Assembly (NCBI RefSeq): GCF_021462225.1
Contig: NC_061797.1
Coordinates: 36,792,147 to 36,856,146 of the forward strand
Source: Girardinichthys multiradiatus
Taxonomy: Eukaryota; Chordata; Actinopteri; Cyprinodontiformes; Goodeidae
Direction: 5' to 3'
Length of the DNA stretch: 64,000 bases
This document shows, piece by piece, positions 46,101-56,919 of the stretch (positions are counted from its first letter, which is position 1; every line of letters starts with the position of its first letter). The position numbers and the translations under genes are program-made. The notes beneath the pieces are model-generated. The model worked only from the letters and a program-made list of their open reading frames with translations. It ran no database searches and had not been told where the DNA came from.

Positions 46101-47940
46101 TAACAACAAATAACATGTAAACACGGTGGCGCAGTTGGTAGCACTGTTGCCTTGCAGCAAGAAGGTCCTGGGTTTGATTCCCAGCCGGGGGTCTTTCTGC
46201 ATGGAGTTTGCATGTTCTCCCCGTGCATGCGTGGGTTCTCACCGGGTACTCCGGCTTCCTCCCACAGTCCAAAGACATGTCTGTTAGGTTAATTGGTCAC
46301 TCTAAATTGCCCTTAGGTGTATGAATAGGTGTGTGCTTGGTTGTTTGTGTGTTGCCCTGCGATGGACTGGCGACCTGTCCAGGTGTACCCTGCCTCTCGC
46401 CCATAGATTGCTGGAGATAGGCACCAGCTTCCCCGCGACCCACTATGGAATAAGTGGTAGAAAATGACTGACTGACTGAACATGTAAACACATATACCTC
46501 TCACCCTAGTGGTGTGCATTTGTGTTCAGCTCTCTTTATCTATTTTATGCCCCTAAATAACATCAGTGCAGCTAGTTGCTTTCAGAAGTTTGTTAAATAA
46601 CATCAGTGAACAGACCAACACCAAGGAACACAGCAAACAGGTCAGGGAGAAAGTTGTGGAGAAGTTTAAAAGAGGGTTAGGTTTTAAAACAAAACTCAAG
46701 CTCTGGGCATCTCAAAGAGCATTGTTCAATTTACAATCTGAAAACGGAAAGAGGATGGCACAATTGCAAACCTACAAAGACATGGCTATCCTTGACAGAG
46801 CTGCCAAGGAGAGTATTCTTCAGAGAAGCAGCTAAGTGGCCCATCTGTAGAAACAATCGAGGTAGATCAGGTAGAAGAATCTGTTGAAAGGAGGAAAAGC
46901 AAGACGAAAACCATGAGAGGTCACATCTGAAGTTTTCAATGAATCATGTAGGTGGTTGATAGTGAGATGAATGGAGTTCAATTCAGGGTGTTCCTGAACG
47001 AAAACCTATTAGGGGCCACAAAAGATTTGAGACTGGGAAACAGTTCTTTTAAGCAGAACAACAACTCTAAACATACAGTCAGAGCTACAATGGGATGGTT
47101 CAAAGATCAAAGCAGATTTATGTATTAGAACGGTCCAATAAAATTTCAAGCCAAATCAAATTGAAAAATCTGTGAAAATATTTGAAAATTGCTGTTCAGA
47201 GACTCATCCAAAATGTTATTTATGAAAAAATTGTGTAAAACACAAACTGATTTATATGGGTATTTTATTGATTCAGAAGTAAAATACATGTGCTTATTAA
47301 TTTTCATATTAGCCTTACTGCCAGCTTTCCGTTCCCTCCTCAATTTAATGCACACCTAATAAAAAAACAAGGTAACTGAACCAGTTGATAACTGGAAGTT
47401 AAGAATTGGTCCAATGTTTTCCTGAGGGAGGGGTAACAAGATGCAACACACTGAATATAGGGACTGACCCCTTGCGATCATTTTTGGTATGCCAAGGGCA
47501 CAAACCAAATACTTATGTGTTGTACTGAGAGTACAGACTGAAAGGAAGTTAAAGATTTGTGGTGCCACAAAGTGTCTTCACTGTTTGGTACATATCCCTC
47601 CAATGATATAAGTACTTCTGGTTGCTCTATAGGCTATTATACTTTATTCAAAGAGTACAGCATTTTTGACTTATCTTTTGTTAGACTAGATATTTCAGTA
47701 ATATTCTAATTAAAACCCAAATAGGTTTTAATTCTTCCATGACTTCTTTACTTGAACTGCTTCTTGATTTATTTTGTGAGCTCCCATCTTCCTTGATGAT
47801 AACTGACTCTTGATCTTATGTCTGTAGCTTACCAGTGCTCGAGTCGAGGTGGGGAGCTGGAACTTGAAGTGAGAGATGATGGAAGGATCAACATAGCTGG
47901 AGAGGCCATCACTGTACTGCAGGGGGTCATCAGACTATAG
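43190..47940 (+). CDS. pbld: Phenazine biosynthesis-like domain-containing protein (complete, 10 exons)
   Basis: PBLD belongs to the PhzF-fold family of cytosolic isomerase-like proteins; the vertebrate enzyme's natural substrate is not settled as far as I know. Exons: 43190-43273, 43632-43731, 43904-44002, 44195-44304, 45063-45092, 45193-45281, 45426-45517, 45687-45770, 45860-45922 and 47828-47940. All junctions are GT-AG and in phase, totalling 864 nt (287 residues against 288 in human). Motifs in order: [28 protein letters not shown] (with the Glu expected at the PhzF active site), [40 protein letters not shown], and [21 protein letters not shown]. The GHATLASA and EDPVxGSAH motifs are family signatures. 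An ATTAAA at 48181 may be its polyadenylation signal. Intron 9 holds a SINE and a transposon relic. Confidence 0.96.
46125..46478 (+). mobile_element. tRNA-headed SINE in pbld intron 9, with TSD
   Basis: The 13-bp target duplication aacatgtaaacac is at 46112-46124 and 46479-46491. The Pol III box A (tggcgcagttgg) is at 46127-46138 and box B (ggtttgattcc) at 46171-46181. It ends in a (gact)n tail. Confidence 0.92.
46560..47110 (+). mobile_element. Tc1-like transposon relic in pbld intron 9
   Basis: It contains cagcaaacaggtcagggaga, aaagttgtggagaagttt, aaaacggaaagaggatggca, and further decayed transposase-type text with stops, as in common fish Tc1-like elements. Ends are not clear. Confidence 0.55.
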
Positions 47941-49215
47941 ATATAGTCACAGAATGTGAACTGCCTGAAAGTAAAATAGATTATTTTAAATCACTTTAAA
48001 AAGAAGTAAATGAGCTCCAATCCACATTGATTAGTCTCAATAGTATTCATAACACGTCAGTTAGGTGTAGAAGTTGACATGCTTCATTATGCTATATTAA
48101 TGTAAGTAAACCATCAATCTCTTAATTGATCAAGAATCTGTCTGAAATAATATTTTTTTACCATCCTATTTGACAATTTTATTAAACATATAAAGAGCTG
48201 TCTATTTCCTAATGGTTTAATTAAGTAGAAAGGAAGACAAAACAAAAGATAAAAAAACACTGAACACTAATGCTATCCACTTGTACAAGGAAGTAGGGCA
48301 GGTATTCTGAATTCAAAATACATTTTCAAAATCTTGTCCAAGCTGGTAAAAGTTTCAACTATTTAAGGTTTGCTACTCTTTCAGGAGTTTAAAGACATGG
48401 TTTCAAGGTCTAAAATCCTTAATTAATATCTAACGTATACTGGAAGGAGGGACTGTGCCAGAAGAAAAAGAAAGGAAGATTTCAGCCTTTCCAAACCTCC
48501 TGGACAACAAACAATATCACCAGCATCAGAAACGTGCCTTATAGAACTGGAAAAGAGGGGCGGACGGTTTTGGCTTTAATACTGGTTCTGTCTTCCAGGA
48601 AGCTCACTCAGAGTGGATGGCACCTTGTTCTTTGTTCAGGTGGTTGTATGTTTGGGTGGTTAAAGTACTCCAAAGAGAAGGACTGAGAACTGCTGAGCAC
48701 ATCAGCATGACGAAGCAAAAAACAAAAATTAGACAAAAGTAACAAAGCGTCACAATCAATCTCCGGTTCTGACAAGGTGAGTCAAACGGCCTTGGTGGTT
48801 CTGTTGTTCCTCTTGAGTGTCAAAACTCAGCTGTCTCATGAACTGGTAGTTTCCAGGGAAAGACGTTAGGCACACCTTGGACACACTTGTGTAGCCATAT
48901 GAACATAGCCAGTTAATAAGAAAAATATTTCCCTTTTTCCTACCATATTCTTTAAAGAGAAGACAAGAAATTAAAAAAATTGATTCTTGCAGATAGAAAT
49001 CCCATCTCCAGGCTGAGGGTCATTTTTTTATATTTAGAGGTCACCAACTAATTAACACTCCAATACTAATTACTGAATAAAAACCCAATCACTGGTTACA
49101 ACTAAATGTTTATTGGTTTACATATCTAGCTTATTTATATAGCGCTGATCCACAACAAAAGTTGTCTCATGGCACTTCACAAGACAAACCGATAATTTAT
49201 GTAGAGAAATACATA
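47941..49215. other. pbld 3' flank
   Basis: Presumed 3' UTR at the start, then AT-rich sequence without recognisable genes. Confidence 0.35.
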
Positions 49216-49390
49216 ACGCTGGTGCTGTAGGGGGTTAAGCATGCAACCCATGTGCAGAGGCTTTAGACTTCGATGTGGTCTGAGTTCGAGTCCCGGCCCC
49301 CGGTGACAAATGCTGCCCCCATTTCCTGTCTGCCTACTTTAATAAAAAAAAATATTAGAAAAATAAAGGTCACTAGTGCCACAAAAACAA
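49216..49390 (+). mobile_element. Second SINE family (tRNA-like)
   Basis: It has a box B-like tgagttcgagtcccggcccc, then ttcctgtctgcctac and a 3' end ataaaggtcactagtgcc followed by acaaaa. This matches a tRNA-derived SINE pattern common in percomorph fishes. Confidence 0.65.
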
Positions 49391-49799
49391 CTCCATCATA
49401 GTTATGAAACATTGCAGTCAAATCTTGTTTTTATTTTTCCAAGTTAGTAAAAAGTGTACTTAGGAAATGTAGCTGATTGCATCGGGAGACTGAATTTGCA
49501 GCAATCACTCCTCCAAAACAGGCATGTGGAAACTAGACAGATGGTTGCATCATCTCCTTAACTTTACAGCAGCTTAAAAATGTGCTTAATAGGCTGCTGC
49601 TTATAAGAGATACTTTGAGATATACTGACACTGAGCATTAAGACCTGTAGAGGACAGATATTATTCCTGTTCATCAGAGCAGTTCACGTAAGAAGTGGTG
49701 TCTGGGCAGACCAGCCATAATGGGCCGCTGGGGCTCATATACACTCAATATTTGTTTAAATGGTATTTAAAGCACATGTGAAACTAAATAAGCTATTTT

Positions 49800-50420
49800 C
49801 CTTTGCAACTTAAACCACAAATGTGATGTTTTATCTACCCTTCTGATTTGCATTGTGACTGGTTGTTTGAACACATGCAGATTGTTCTTAAATAGTTTTA
49901 AGATTAATTTGAACTAAGTCCCCAAAATAAACCTTGGTTCTTAAACATAAATATCTACACTGAACTGTGAGATAACTGCATAATTTTTATTAGTTCCCTT
50001 TTCCCTTTATTTGTATATTAGCTTTCGTTTCTTCATTTAGCTTGGTAGTTTTAGTTGAATTATTTCTAGCCTAGTTAAAGAGTTTGTTGATTGAAATAGT
50101 TTAACTTGGAGTTGTATTGATTTGTTAATAAATTCTTCTATTTGTGAGAGTTTGGTTTATTCTATATGTGTGCAGCCCTGGCTGTTACCGAATACCAGTG
50201 CTGAAATGACCCCTTTCGTCAATTGTTCCATAATAACACATCATATTGGGCTGTTATTCATAAAACAATACTTGACAGACCGAAAGTCTTTTGGCTAATT
50301 ATACCTGATCAGGTGGGGCCCTAATCTGTTAGTCAGACTAAAATTCTATATTTCAGCTTTATTGGTAATTTTGTTAATAATCAATAAATATTAATAAATA
50401 ATAATAGCGCTAATAGCCAA
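49800..50420 (+). repeat. Diverged relative of the LTR family
   Basis: It aligns with the second half of the LTR at 60322-62090 (for example agcttggtagttttagttga and aaagagtttgttgattgaaa) with many differences. Ends are approximate. Confidence 0.6.
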
Positions 50421-50439
50421 ACCATCCTAACTACACAAC

Positions 50440-50920
50440 CTGATGCTTGCAACATGTTCCAAAAAAGCTGGAACAAGGGGCAACGAAAGACTGGGAAAGT
50501 TAAGGAATGCCCAAAAAACACCTGACTAGCCTTCCTGTAGTCCAGACCTGTCTCCCATTGAAAATGTGTGTTGCATTATGAAGCTAAAAATACGACAACA
50601 GAGACCTCGGACTGTTGAGCAACTAAAGTTGTACATCCAGCAAGAATGGGAAAGAATTCCAGCAACAAAGCTTCAATAGTTAGTGTCCTCCCAAACGCTT
50701 GTTGAGTGTTGTTAAATGGAAAGGTGATGAAAACATAGTGGTAAACATGCCCCTGTCCCAACTTTGGAATGTGTTGTAAGCATCAAATTAAAAATGAATG
50801 AATATTTGCAAAACAAAACAAAAAAAAAAACATTTAAGCTGATCAGTTTGAACATTAAATATCTTGTTTTTGTAGTGTTTTCAGTTGCGTTTGAGGTAAC
50901 ACAGTTTGCGTCTTTAAAAA
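50440..50920 (+). mobile_element. DNA transposon relic
   Basis: It carries fragments of a transposase C-terminus with stops (aagttgtacatccagcaaga, gggaaagaattccagcaaca) and a 3' tail (cagtttgaacattaaatatc then ttgtttttgtagtgttttca) typical of an abundant fish DNA transposon. I cannot fix the superfamily. Confidence 0.5.
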
Positions 50921-51450
50921 ATAGGCTCTGTGCCTCTTCATGAGCGTCCATTAACCACAAAGGTGAGTCTTTTACTTTTGTTGCACTCTAGAGTTGATGC
51001 AGCCTTCAGGTACTTAATGCAACATGTCTCCTCACACCATAGAAACACATGGCTCATCCAGATAATTGATTAATTGGATTATAGTTGGAACTACTTTCAC
51101 ACAAGCTCACAATAAACATGAACACTGATAAGTCCTTAAGACTTCAATACAAGATAATACAAATATTTATCAGTTTCTTAGAACATTCATTTGCTGAAGA
51201 AGTTATTCATGGGGAAACCTGTCCTTACTGATAGCTCAGATTAGTCTAACTGCACACTTCATTTCAAATCAAAGCAGCTTACCTTCTCCTCCCATTCTGT
51301 ATTACAACAGTTAATAGACAAAACGGTAAACAGCATTAAAAGCTTGTGTTTCCTGTACAGTACAGTTTGTGACTTTAAATGTAATAAAAGAAAATTAATA
51401 TTTAAATAATGCAGAGATGCACATTTTAAGGAAATTAACTTTGACAAAGT

Positions 51451-51950
51451 ACAGGTCCTTCTCAAAATATTAGCATATTGTGATAAAGTTCATTATTTTC
51501 CATAATGTCATGATGAAAATTTAACATTCATATATTTTAGATTCATTGCACACTAACTGAAATATTTCAGGACTTTTATTGTCTTAATACGGATGATTTT
51601 GGCATACAGCTCATGAAAACCCAAAATTCCTATCTCACAAAATTAGCATATCATTAAAAGGGTCTCTAAACGAGCTATGAACCTAATCATCTGAATCAAC
51701 GAGTTAACTCTAAACACCTGCAAAAGATTCCTGAGGCCTTTAAAACTCCCAGCCTGGTTCATCACTCAAAACCCCAATCATGGGTAAGACTGCCGACCTG
51801 ACTGCTGTCCAGAAGGCCACTATTGACACCCTCAAGCAAGAGGGTAAGACACAGAAAGAAATTTCTGAACGAATAGGCTGTTCCCAGAGTGCTGTATCAA
51901 GGCACCTCAGTGGGAAGTCTGTGGGAAGGAAAAAGTGTGGCAGAAAACTG
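51451..51950 (+). mobile_element. Tc1-like transposon, 5' part only
   Basis: It starts with the terminal repeat acaggtccttctcaaaatat and runs into the transposase start at 51780. It breaks off near 51950, where the LTR-type sequence begins. The 3' part was not found on the other side of the LTR. Confidence 0.8.
51780..51950 (+). pseudogene. Tc1-like transposase, N-terminal helix-turn-helix only
   Basis: The frame starts MGKTADLTAVQKATIDTLKQ and continues through KEISERIGCSQSAVSRHLSG, a paired-type DNA-binding helix-turn-helix. It reaches only SVGRKKCGRK before the junction with LTR sequence. The catalytic DDE domain is absent. Confidence 0.8.
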
Positions 51951-52909
51951 AAGATTGATCATAACGCGCCGTCCATGCTTATGCATTTTAACCCTTTTAT
52001 CAACGGTAATTTTAAAGGTGTGTGTTTGATTCTGGTGCTAAGCTATTAGCCTCCTTTGTTAGCTTAACTGTTAACAGCTAAGGACATGTGCTTGCTGTTA
52101 AATAATATTTACCCAGAAAGGTTTAGTTTTCAATCCAGTAAATAATGTGTCCCTGACATCATTTTACAAAATTTGATAACTAAGTAAACACCATTAAGCC
52201 CCATTTCTCCAGAAAGTTGTGGCTCTTTCCAAAATATTACCTTAATAATATTTCTTCAAATATTATTTCAATAAATAAAGGCAGCTAATGAGACACCGTT
52301 GAGAATTAGTTATCCAGAAGGTTGGTTTTATTCAGCAGATCATTCTTAAAACATTATTTTATTAAAATAATATTTTATCTGATCTTGCATTGTGAATGGT
52401 AGTCTAAACGTTTGCTGATTATTGCCAAAGTTAGTTCCAAGACTAACTTAACTTCATTTCCAGATTCTTCAAGATAATCTTTGGTTCTCAAACATAAATA
52501 ACATTGCATGGTAATGTTGCATCACTCTTTTTGGTCATGATTTTCAACCATCTTTGATCAACTTGTTTATATTGTACGTAGCCTATTAGTCTTCGTTATT
52601 CTTTAATTTTGCTTGGTAGTTAGTTGGATTGTTTTAGCATAGTAAAGAGTTTGTTGATTGAAATATGTCTGACTTTCCGTTGACTTATTTTTGTCAATAA
52701 ATTCTTGTATTTTAAGAAATTGTGTGAATTCATTCCATATAGTTTTGCTGTTCAATAATGTCAGAGCTCGTCTCACACCTTTCTATTTTGTCCTAATACC
52801 ATCGCCTTCTTGGGCTGGTATTCACAGGACAACCCTTAAGAGACCGAAATATTATTTGATAAAATAATATCAAATATTAAATAATGTTCTCAGATTCATA
52901 ATCCCAACA
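51950..52909 (+). repeat. 5'-truncated LTR (same family as 60322-62090)
   Basis: It is collinear with 61107-62090 (shared tcataacgcgccgtc, gataactaagtaaacaccat, tgtgtgaattcattccatat). The right end is CCCAACA, like the intact copy. About 780 bp of the left side is missing. Confidence 0.85.
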
Positions 52910-53288
52910 TTTGTACCTTTTGGACCTTTAAAGTGGGTGAACATTCAGAGCTCAAAGGAATGAGAAAGAACAAATAACAAAGTTTAAATACTGATACATC
53001 TGTTTACAATTAAATGCACTATGCTATTCTTTAATACATTTGTTTATATTTAAAATATGTCATTTATTCCATCAGTGATGGGTCAAAGGGTGATGTCATG
53101 AAGTCACTAGGAATTACATCATTACTGAGGTCACAGTGAATTCCACTCCCTTTAATGCAATAGTTCTAGCTGTTTCTCATTATCAAAGAGAGAGACTTCC
53201 AGGTAGCATTGGAAAGGTTCTTGTACCCCTTTACAAGGAATGATCAATAATTCAGGTTGGAAATTAGAAGATTTTTGCTTTTAGCACC
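52910..53288 (+). promoter_or_regulatory. Upstream region of the repeat-protein gene
   Basis: It has a CRE-like octamer TGATGTCA at 53091-53098 and a TGAGGTCA at about 53127-53134. Just before the ATG, a pyrimidine-rich ttttgcttttag abuts CACCATGG. This is both a possible 3' splice acceptor for an upstream untranslated exon and a strong Kozak context. No TATA box was assigned. Confidence 0.35.
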
Positions 53289-56200
53289 ATGGAACAACGC
53301 AGACCAAGGAATTTTCCATATTTTACCAACATGTACAAAATTCCAGTAGACAACGTTTATTCAACAGCTGATTATGAAGAGCAAACTGCTCAGAAAAAAG
53401 AACAGGAGAGAGCAGAACGAGAGATAGAATTTTTTTTTACAAAAGAAACGATGAAAATAAATGCTGAAAAGATAAGGCTTGAAAAAGAAAAGGCCTGTCA
53501 GCGGAGACACAAAAACAAAACTTACGCTGGCTTCCATCTGGAACAGATAGCACAGAAAGAAGTGGAAAAAGTGAGGAGAAAGGAAAAGGATATGGAGGAA
53601 TTGCAACAAAGACTTTGGAATGCCGAATTTCAAAGAGAAGCAATCAAATCAAGTCACATAAGACGTGTCAAAGCTAAAGAGGCTTTAAAAAAAGGGCAGT
53701 TGGAAGAGATTGCATTACGTGAAGAGAAGAAACAAAAGGATAGAATGGCTGCTAGAAATGAGAATGCAACAATGTTTTTTCTCAAATCAACAATAACTTA
53801 TGATGATCAACCTTTCCGTCAGAGACAAGCAAGAACTGAGAAAATATCTAAGCAACTTGCTGACATACAAAGAAGCTATGATGAGATGGCATCTAAAAGA
53901 GAGAAGGATACCTTAGAGGCAGAGTTTATGAAGAATCAAGTTGCAACAAAATTTGAGCAAGAGCAAAAAGTTTTGAAAAAAGCTGAAACACAAAGGAATT
54001 TTTATGAACAATTTCAAGAAAGTTTCAAGAAAAGGGAAATGTTGAAAGAAATTGAGAGGTGTTCTGGTGAGTACTGGAGGAATGTATACTCTGAGAATTA
54101 TAACAAGGAGATCAATGAGAATATAGAAGCCGCCATAAAGCAGAGAGAGAAATGCAAACTAGTTAAGGAAGACAATAGAGCAATGGCAGCAAAAAGACAT
54201 GCTCTTAATGCCCAACTCCGAAGGGAAGGGATTGAGGAAGATAAAAAATATCTAGAAGGAAAACCACGGGATATCCTGTCCCTGTTTTCAAATGCTGGAT
54301 TAAAAGACCAAACTCTGGATTCTAAGCCCCCTGCTGAAGAGACTTTATATAGCAATGTCCCCAAACTTCTAAACATCAGTTTCAGAAACTCCTGCCATCG
54401 ATTTATTCCAGCTACAACTGCTCAAGAGAGAGTCGCAGAATCTCCAGATCGTATATCTACAAATGTCAGTTCCAGAAACGTCTGTCATCAATGTATACAA
54501 TCTACAATTGTCCAAGAGAAAGTCCCCGAACCACCAGACAGTAAATCTATAAATGTCAGTTCCAGAAACCCCTGTCATCAATGTATACAAACTACAATTG
54601 CCCAAGAGCAAATCCCCAAACCACCACACAGTAAATCTACAAATTTCAGTTCCAGAAACTCCTGTCATCAATGTATACAAACTACAATTGCCCAAGAGAA
54701 AGTCCCCACACCACCAGACAGTAAATCTACAAATGTCAGTTCCAGAAACTTCTGTCATCAATGTATACAAACTACAATTGCCCAAGAGAACGTCCCCAAA
54801 CCACCAGACAGTAAATCTATAAATGTCAGTTCCAGAAACTTCTGCCATCGATTTATTCCAGCTACAACTGCTCAAGAGAGAGTCGCAGAATCTCCAGATT
54901 GTAAATCTACAAATGTCAGTTCCAGAAACTTCTGTCATCAATGTATGCAAACTACAATTGTCCAAGAGAAAGTCCCCAAACCACCAGACAGTAAATCTAT
55001 AAATGTCAGTTCCAGAAACTTCTGCCATCGATTTATTCCAGCTACAACTGCTCAAGAGAGAGTCGCAGAATCTCCAGATCGTAAATCTACAAATGTCAGT
55101 TCCAGAAACTTCTGTCATCAATGTATACAAACTACAATTGCCCAAGAGAACGTCCCCAAACCACCAGACAGTAAATCTATAAATGTCAGTTCCAGAAACT
55201 TCTGCCATCGATTTATTCCAGCTACAACTGCTCAAGAGAGAGTCGCAGAATCTCCAGATTGTAAATCTACAAATGTCAGTTCCAGAAACTTCTGTCATCA
55301 ATGTATGCAAACTACAATTGTCCAAGAGAAAGTCCCCAAACCACCAGACAGTAAATCTATAAATGTCAGTTCCAGAAACTTCTGCCATCGATTTATTCCA
55401 GCTATAACTGCTCAAGAGAGAGTAGGAGAATCTCCAGATCGTAAATCTACAAATGTCAGTTCCAGAAACTTCTGTCATCAATGTATGCAAACTACAATTG
55501 CCCAAGAGAAAGTCCCCAATCCACCAGACAGTAAATCTATAAATGTCAGTTCCAGAAACTCCTGCCATCGATTTATTCCAGCTACAACTGCTCAAGAGAG
55601 AGTCGCAGAATCTCCAGATCGTAAATCTACAAATGTCAGTTCCAGAAACTTCTGTCATCAATGTATGCAAACTACAATTGTCCAAGAGAAAGTCCCCAAA
55701 CCACCAGACAATAAATCTATAAATGTCAGTTCCAGAAACTTCCGCCATCGATTTATTACAGCTACAACTGCTCAAGAGAGAGTCGGAGAATCTCCAGATC
55801 GTAAATCTACAAATGTCAGTTCCAGAAACTTCTGTCATCAATGTATGCAAACTACAATTGTCCAAGAGCAAGTCCCCAAACCACCAGACAGTAAATCTAT
55901 AAATGTCAGTTCCAGAAACTTCCGCCATCGATTTATTCGAGCTACAACTGCTCAAGAGAGAGTCGGAGAACCTCCAGATCGTAAATCTACAAATGTCAGT
56001 TCCAGAAACTTCTGTCATCAATGTATGCAAACTACAATTGTCCAAGAGAAAGTCCCCAAACCACCAGACAGTAAATATATAAATGTCAGTTCCAGAAACT
56101 CCTGCCATCGATTTATTCCAGCTACAACTGCTCAAGAGAGAGTCGCAGAATCTCCAGATTGTAAATCTACAAATGTCAGTCCCAAAAACTTCTGTCATCA

Positions 56201-56519
56201 ATGTATACAAACTACAATTGCCCAAGAGCACGTCCCCAAACCACCAGACAGTAAATCTATAAATGTCGGTTCCAGAAACTCCTCCTGTCGATTTATTCCA
56301 GCAACTGTTCAAGAGAAAGTCCCCAAACCTCCAAATAGTAAATCTACAAATGTCAGTTCCAGAAACTCCTGTTATCAACGTATTCCACCTACAACAGGCC
56401 AGGAGAGAGGTCCCAGTCTACCACCCATTGCAGCAAACCATAACCAGGGCAGATATTGCCCTACTTACCTTGCAAATAGACAATATACTGTCCTTCCTGA
56501 TATAAGTTATTACTACTAA
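53289..56519 (+). CDS. Coiled-coil protein with 23 C-terminal 30-residue repeats, unnamed
   Basis: One uninterrupted frame of 1076 codons starts in a strong Kozak context (CACCATGG). Residues about 25-345 are highly charged, Glu/Lys/Arg/Gln-rich and predicted coiled coil (RAEREIEFF, RRKEKDMEELQQRLWNAEF, NAQLRREGIEEDKKYLE). The style recalls trichohyalin-plectin-homology proteins of cilia and sperm flagella (CFAP45, CFAP53 and MNS1 type), but I cannot assign an orthologue. Residues about 360-1050 are 23 tandem units. Type A reads like SSRNFCHRFIPATTAQERVA with a SPD(R/C)KSTNV end. Type B reads like SSRNFCHQCMQTTIVQEKVP with a PPDSKSINV end. They mostly alternate from the fifth unit on. The tail ends QYTVLPDISYYY. 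There is no signal peptide or membrane segment. The absence of coding introns suggests a retrogene or a gene with one coding exon. Long, even repeats with synonymous and non-synonymous variation and no stop argue for a translated frame. Confidence 0.7.
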   Translation: MEQRRPRNFPYFTNMYKIPVDNVYSTADYEEQTAQKKEQERAEREIEFFFTKETMKINAEKIRLEKEKACQRRHKNKTYAGFHLEQIAQKEVEKVRRKEKDMEELQQRLWNAEFQREAIKSSHIRRVKAKEALKKGQLEEIALREEKKQKDRMAARNENATMFFLKSTITYDDQPFRQRQARTEKISKQLADIQRSYDEMASKREKDTLEAEFMKNQVATKFEQEQKVLKKAETQRNFYEQFQESFKKREMLKEIERCSGEYWRNVYSENYNKEINENIEAAIKQREKCKLVKEDNRAMAAKRHALNAQLRREGIEEDKKYLEGKPRDILSLFSNAGLKDQTLDSKPPAEETLYSNVPKLLNISFRNSCHRFIPATTAQERVAESPDRISTNVSSRNVCHQCIQSTIVQEKVPEPPDSKSINVSSRNPCHQCIQTTIAQEQIPKPPHSKSTNFSSRNSCHQCIQTTIAQEKVPTPPDSKSTNVSSRNFCHQCIQTTIAQENVPKPPDSKSINVSSRNFCHRFIPATTAQERVAESPDCKSTNVSSRNFCHQCMQTTIVQEKVPKPPDSKSINVSSRNFCHRFIPATTAQERVAESPDRKSTNVSSRNFCHQCIQTTIAQENVPKPPDSKSINVSSRNFCHRFIPATTAQERVAESPDCKSTNVSSRNFCHQCMQTTIVQEKVPKPPDSKSINVSSRNFCHRFIPAITAQERVGESPDRKSTNVSSRNFCHQCMQTTIAQEKVPNPPDSKSINVSSRNSCHRFIPATTAQERVAESPDRKSTNVSSRNFCHQCMQTTIVQEKVPKPPDNKSINVSSRNFRHRFITATTAQERVGESPDRKSTNVSSRNFCHQCMQTTIVQEQVPKPPDSKSINVSSRNFRHRFIRATTAQERVGEPPDRKSTNVSSRNFCHQCMQTTIVQEKVPKPPDSKYINVSSRNSCHRFIPATTAQERVAESPDCKSTNVSPKNFCHQCIQTTIAQEHVPKPPDSKSINVGSRNSSCRFIPATVQEKVPKPPNSKSTNVSSRNSCYQRIPPTTGQERGPSLPPIAANHNQGRYCPTYLANRQYTVLPDISYYY
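54361..56420 (+). repeat. 90-bp coding minisatellite, 23 units (180-bp higher order)
   Basis: Each unit is 90 bp (one is 87). A-type and B-type units alternate to give a 180-bp period, and a 360-bp period is superimposed: 54721-55044 is identical to 55081-55404. About nine A units, twelve B units, one hybrid and one terminal unit are countable. Confidence 0.95.
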
Positions 56520-56600
56520 AAGTTAGTTGCAGTCTAGATCTTTGTTGGGGAGAAAAATATACAAATTCTAAGGTATTTTCTCTCATCTAACATCAAATTA

Positions 56601-56831
56601 ATAATAGTCATCTTTATTGGTCATTGCACATTACAATGAAATTTGTCCTCTGCATTTAACCCATCTCTTACAGGGAGCAGTTGGCTGCCATTGTGCAGCA
56701 CCCAGAGAGCATTCTGTGGCTAAGGGTCTTGCTCAGAGACCCAGAGTGGTAATCTGTGGGATATGAACCTGGCCCCTTGTGTCCCCTTTGGAATACAAAC
56801 CTCCTGTTCTAACCACTAGGCCACCACTCCA
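56601..56831 (-). mobile_element. Third SINE type, minus strand
   Basis: In antisense it reads tggcctagtggttagaacag (box A) and caggttcatatcc (box B), with a 3' end aaatttgtcctctgcattta on the plus strand. It has the tRNA-derived SINE layout. It starts about 80 bp after the stop codon of the repeat-protein gene and may contribute to its 3' UTR. Confidence 0.7.
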
Positions 56832-56919
56832 CAATTCAGCAACATACAATCCATTGGCATATTAATGGCTAGATATGATTAAATTTATTGGTCAAGATTA
56901 ATATGAAACTTTAAAAAGC

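Noticed and set aside
46125..46200. tRNA gene (box A and box B present)
   Set aside because: The sequence is the head of a SINE with body, tail and target duplication. The anticodon arm does not form a sensible tRNA.
54361..56420. Repeat array as a possible CRISPR or TAL-like code
   Set aside because: Units are nearly identical with two alternating types and no unique spacers. There is no variable di-residue in an otherwise fixed frame as in TAL repeats.
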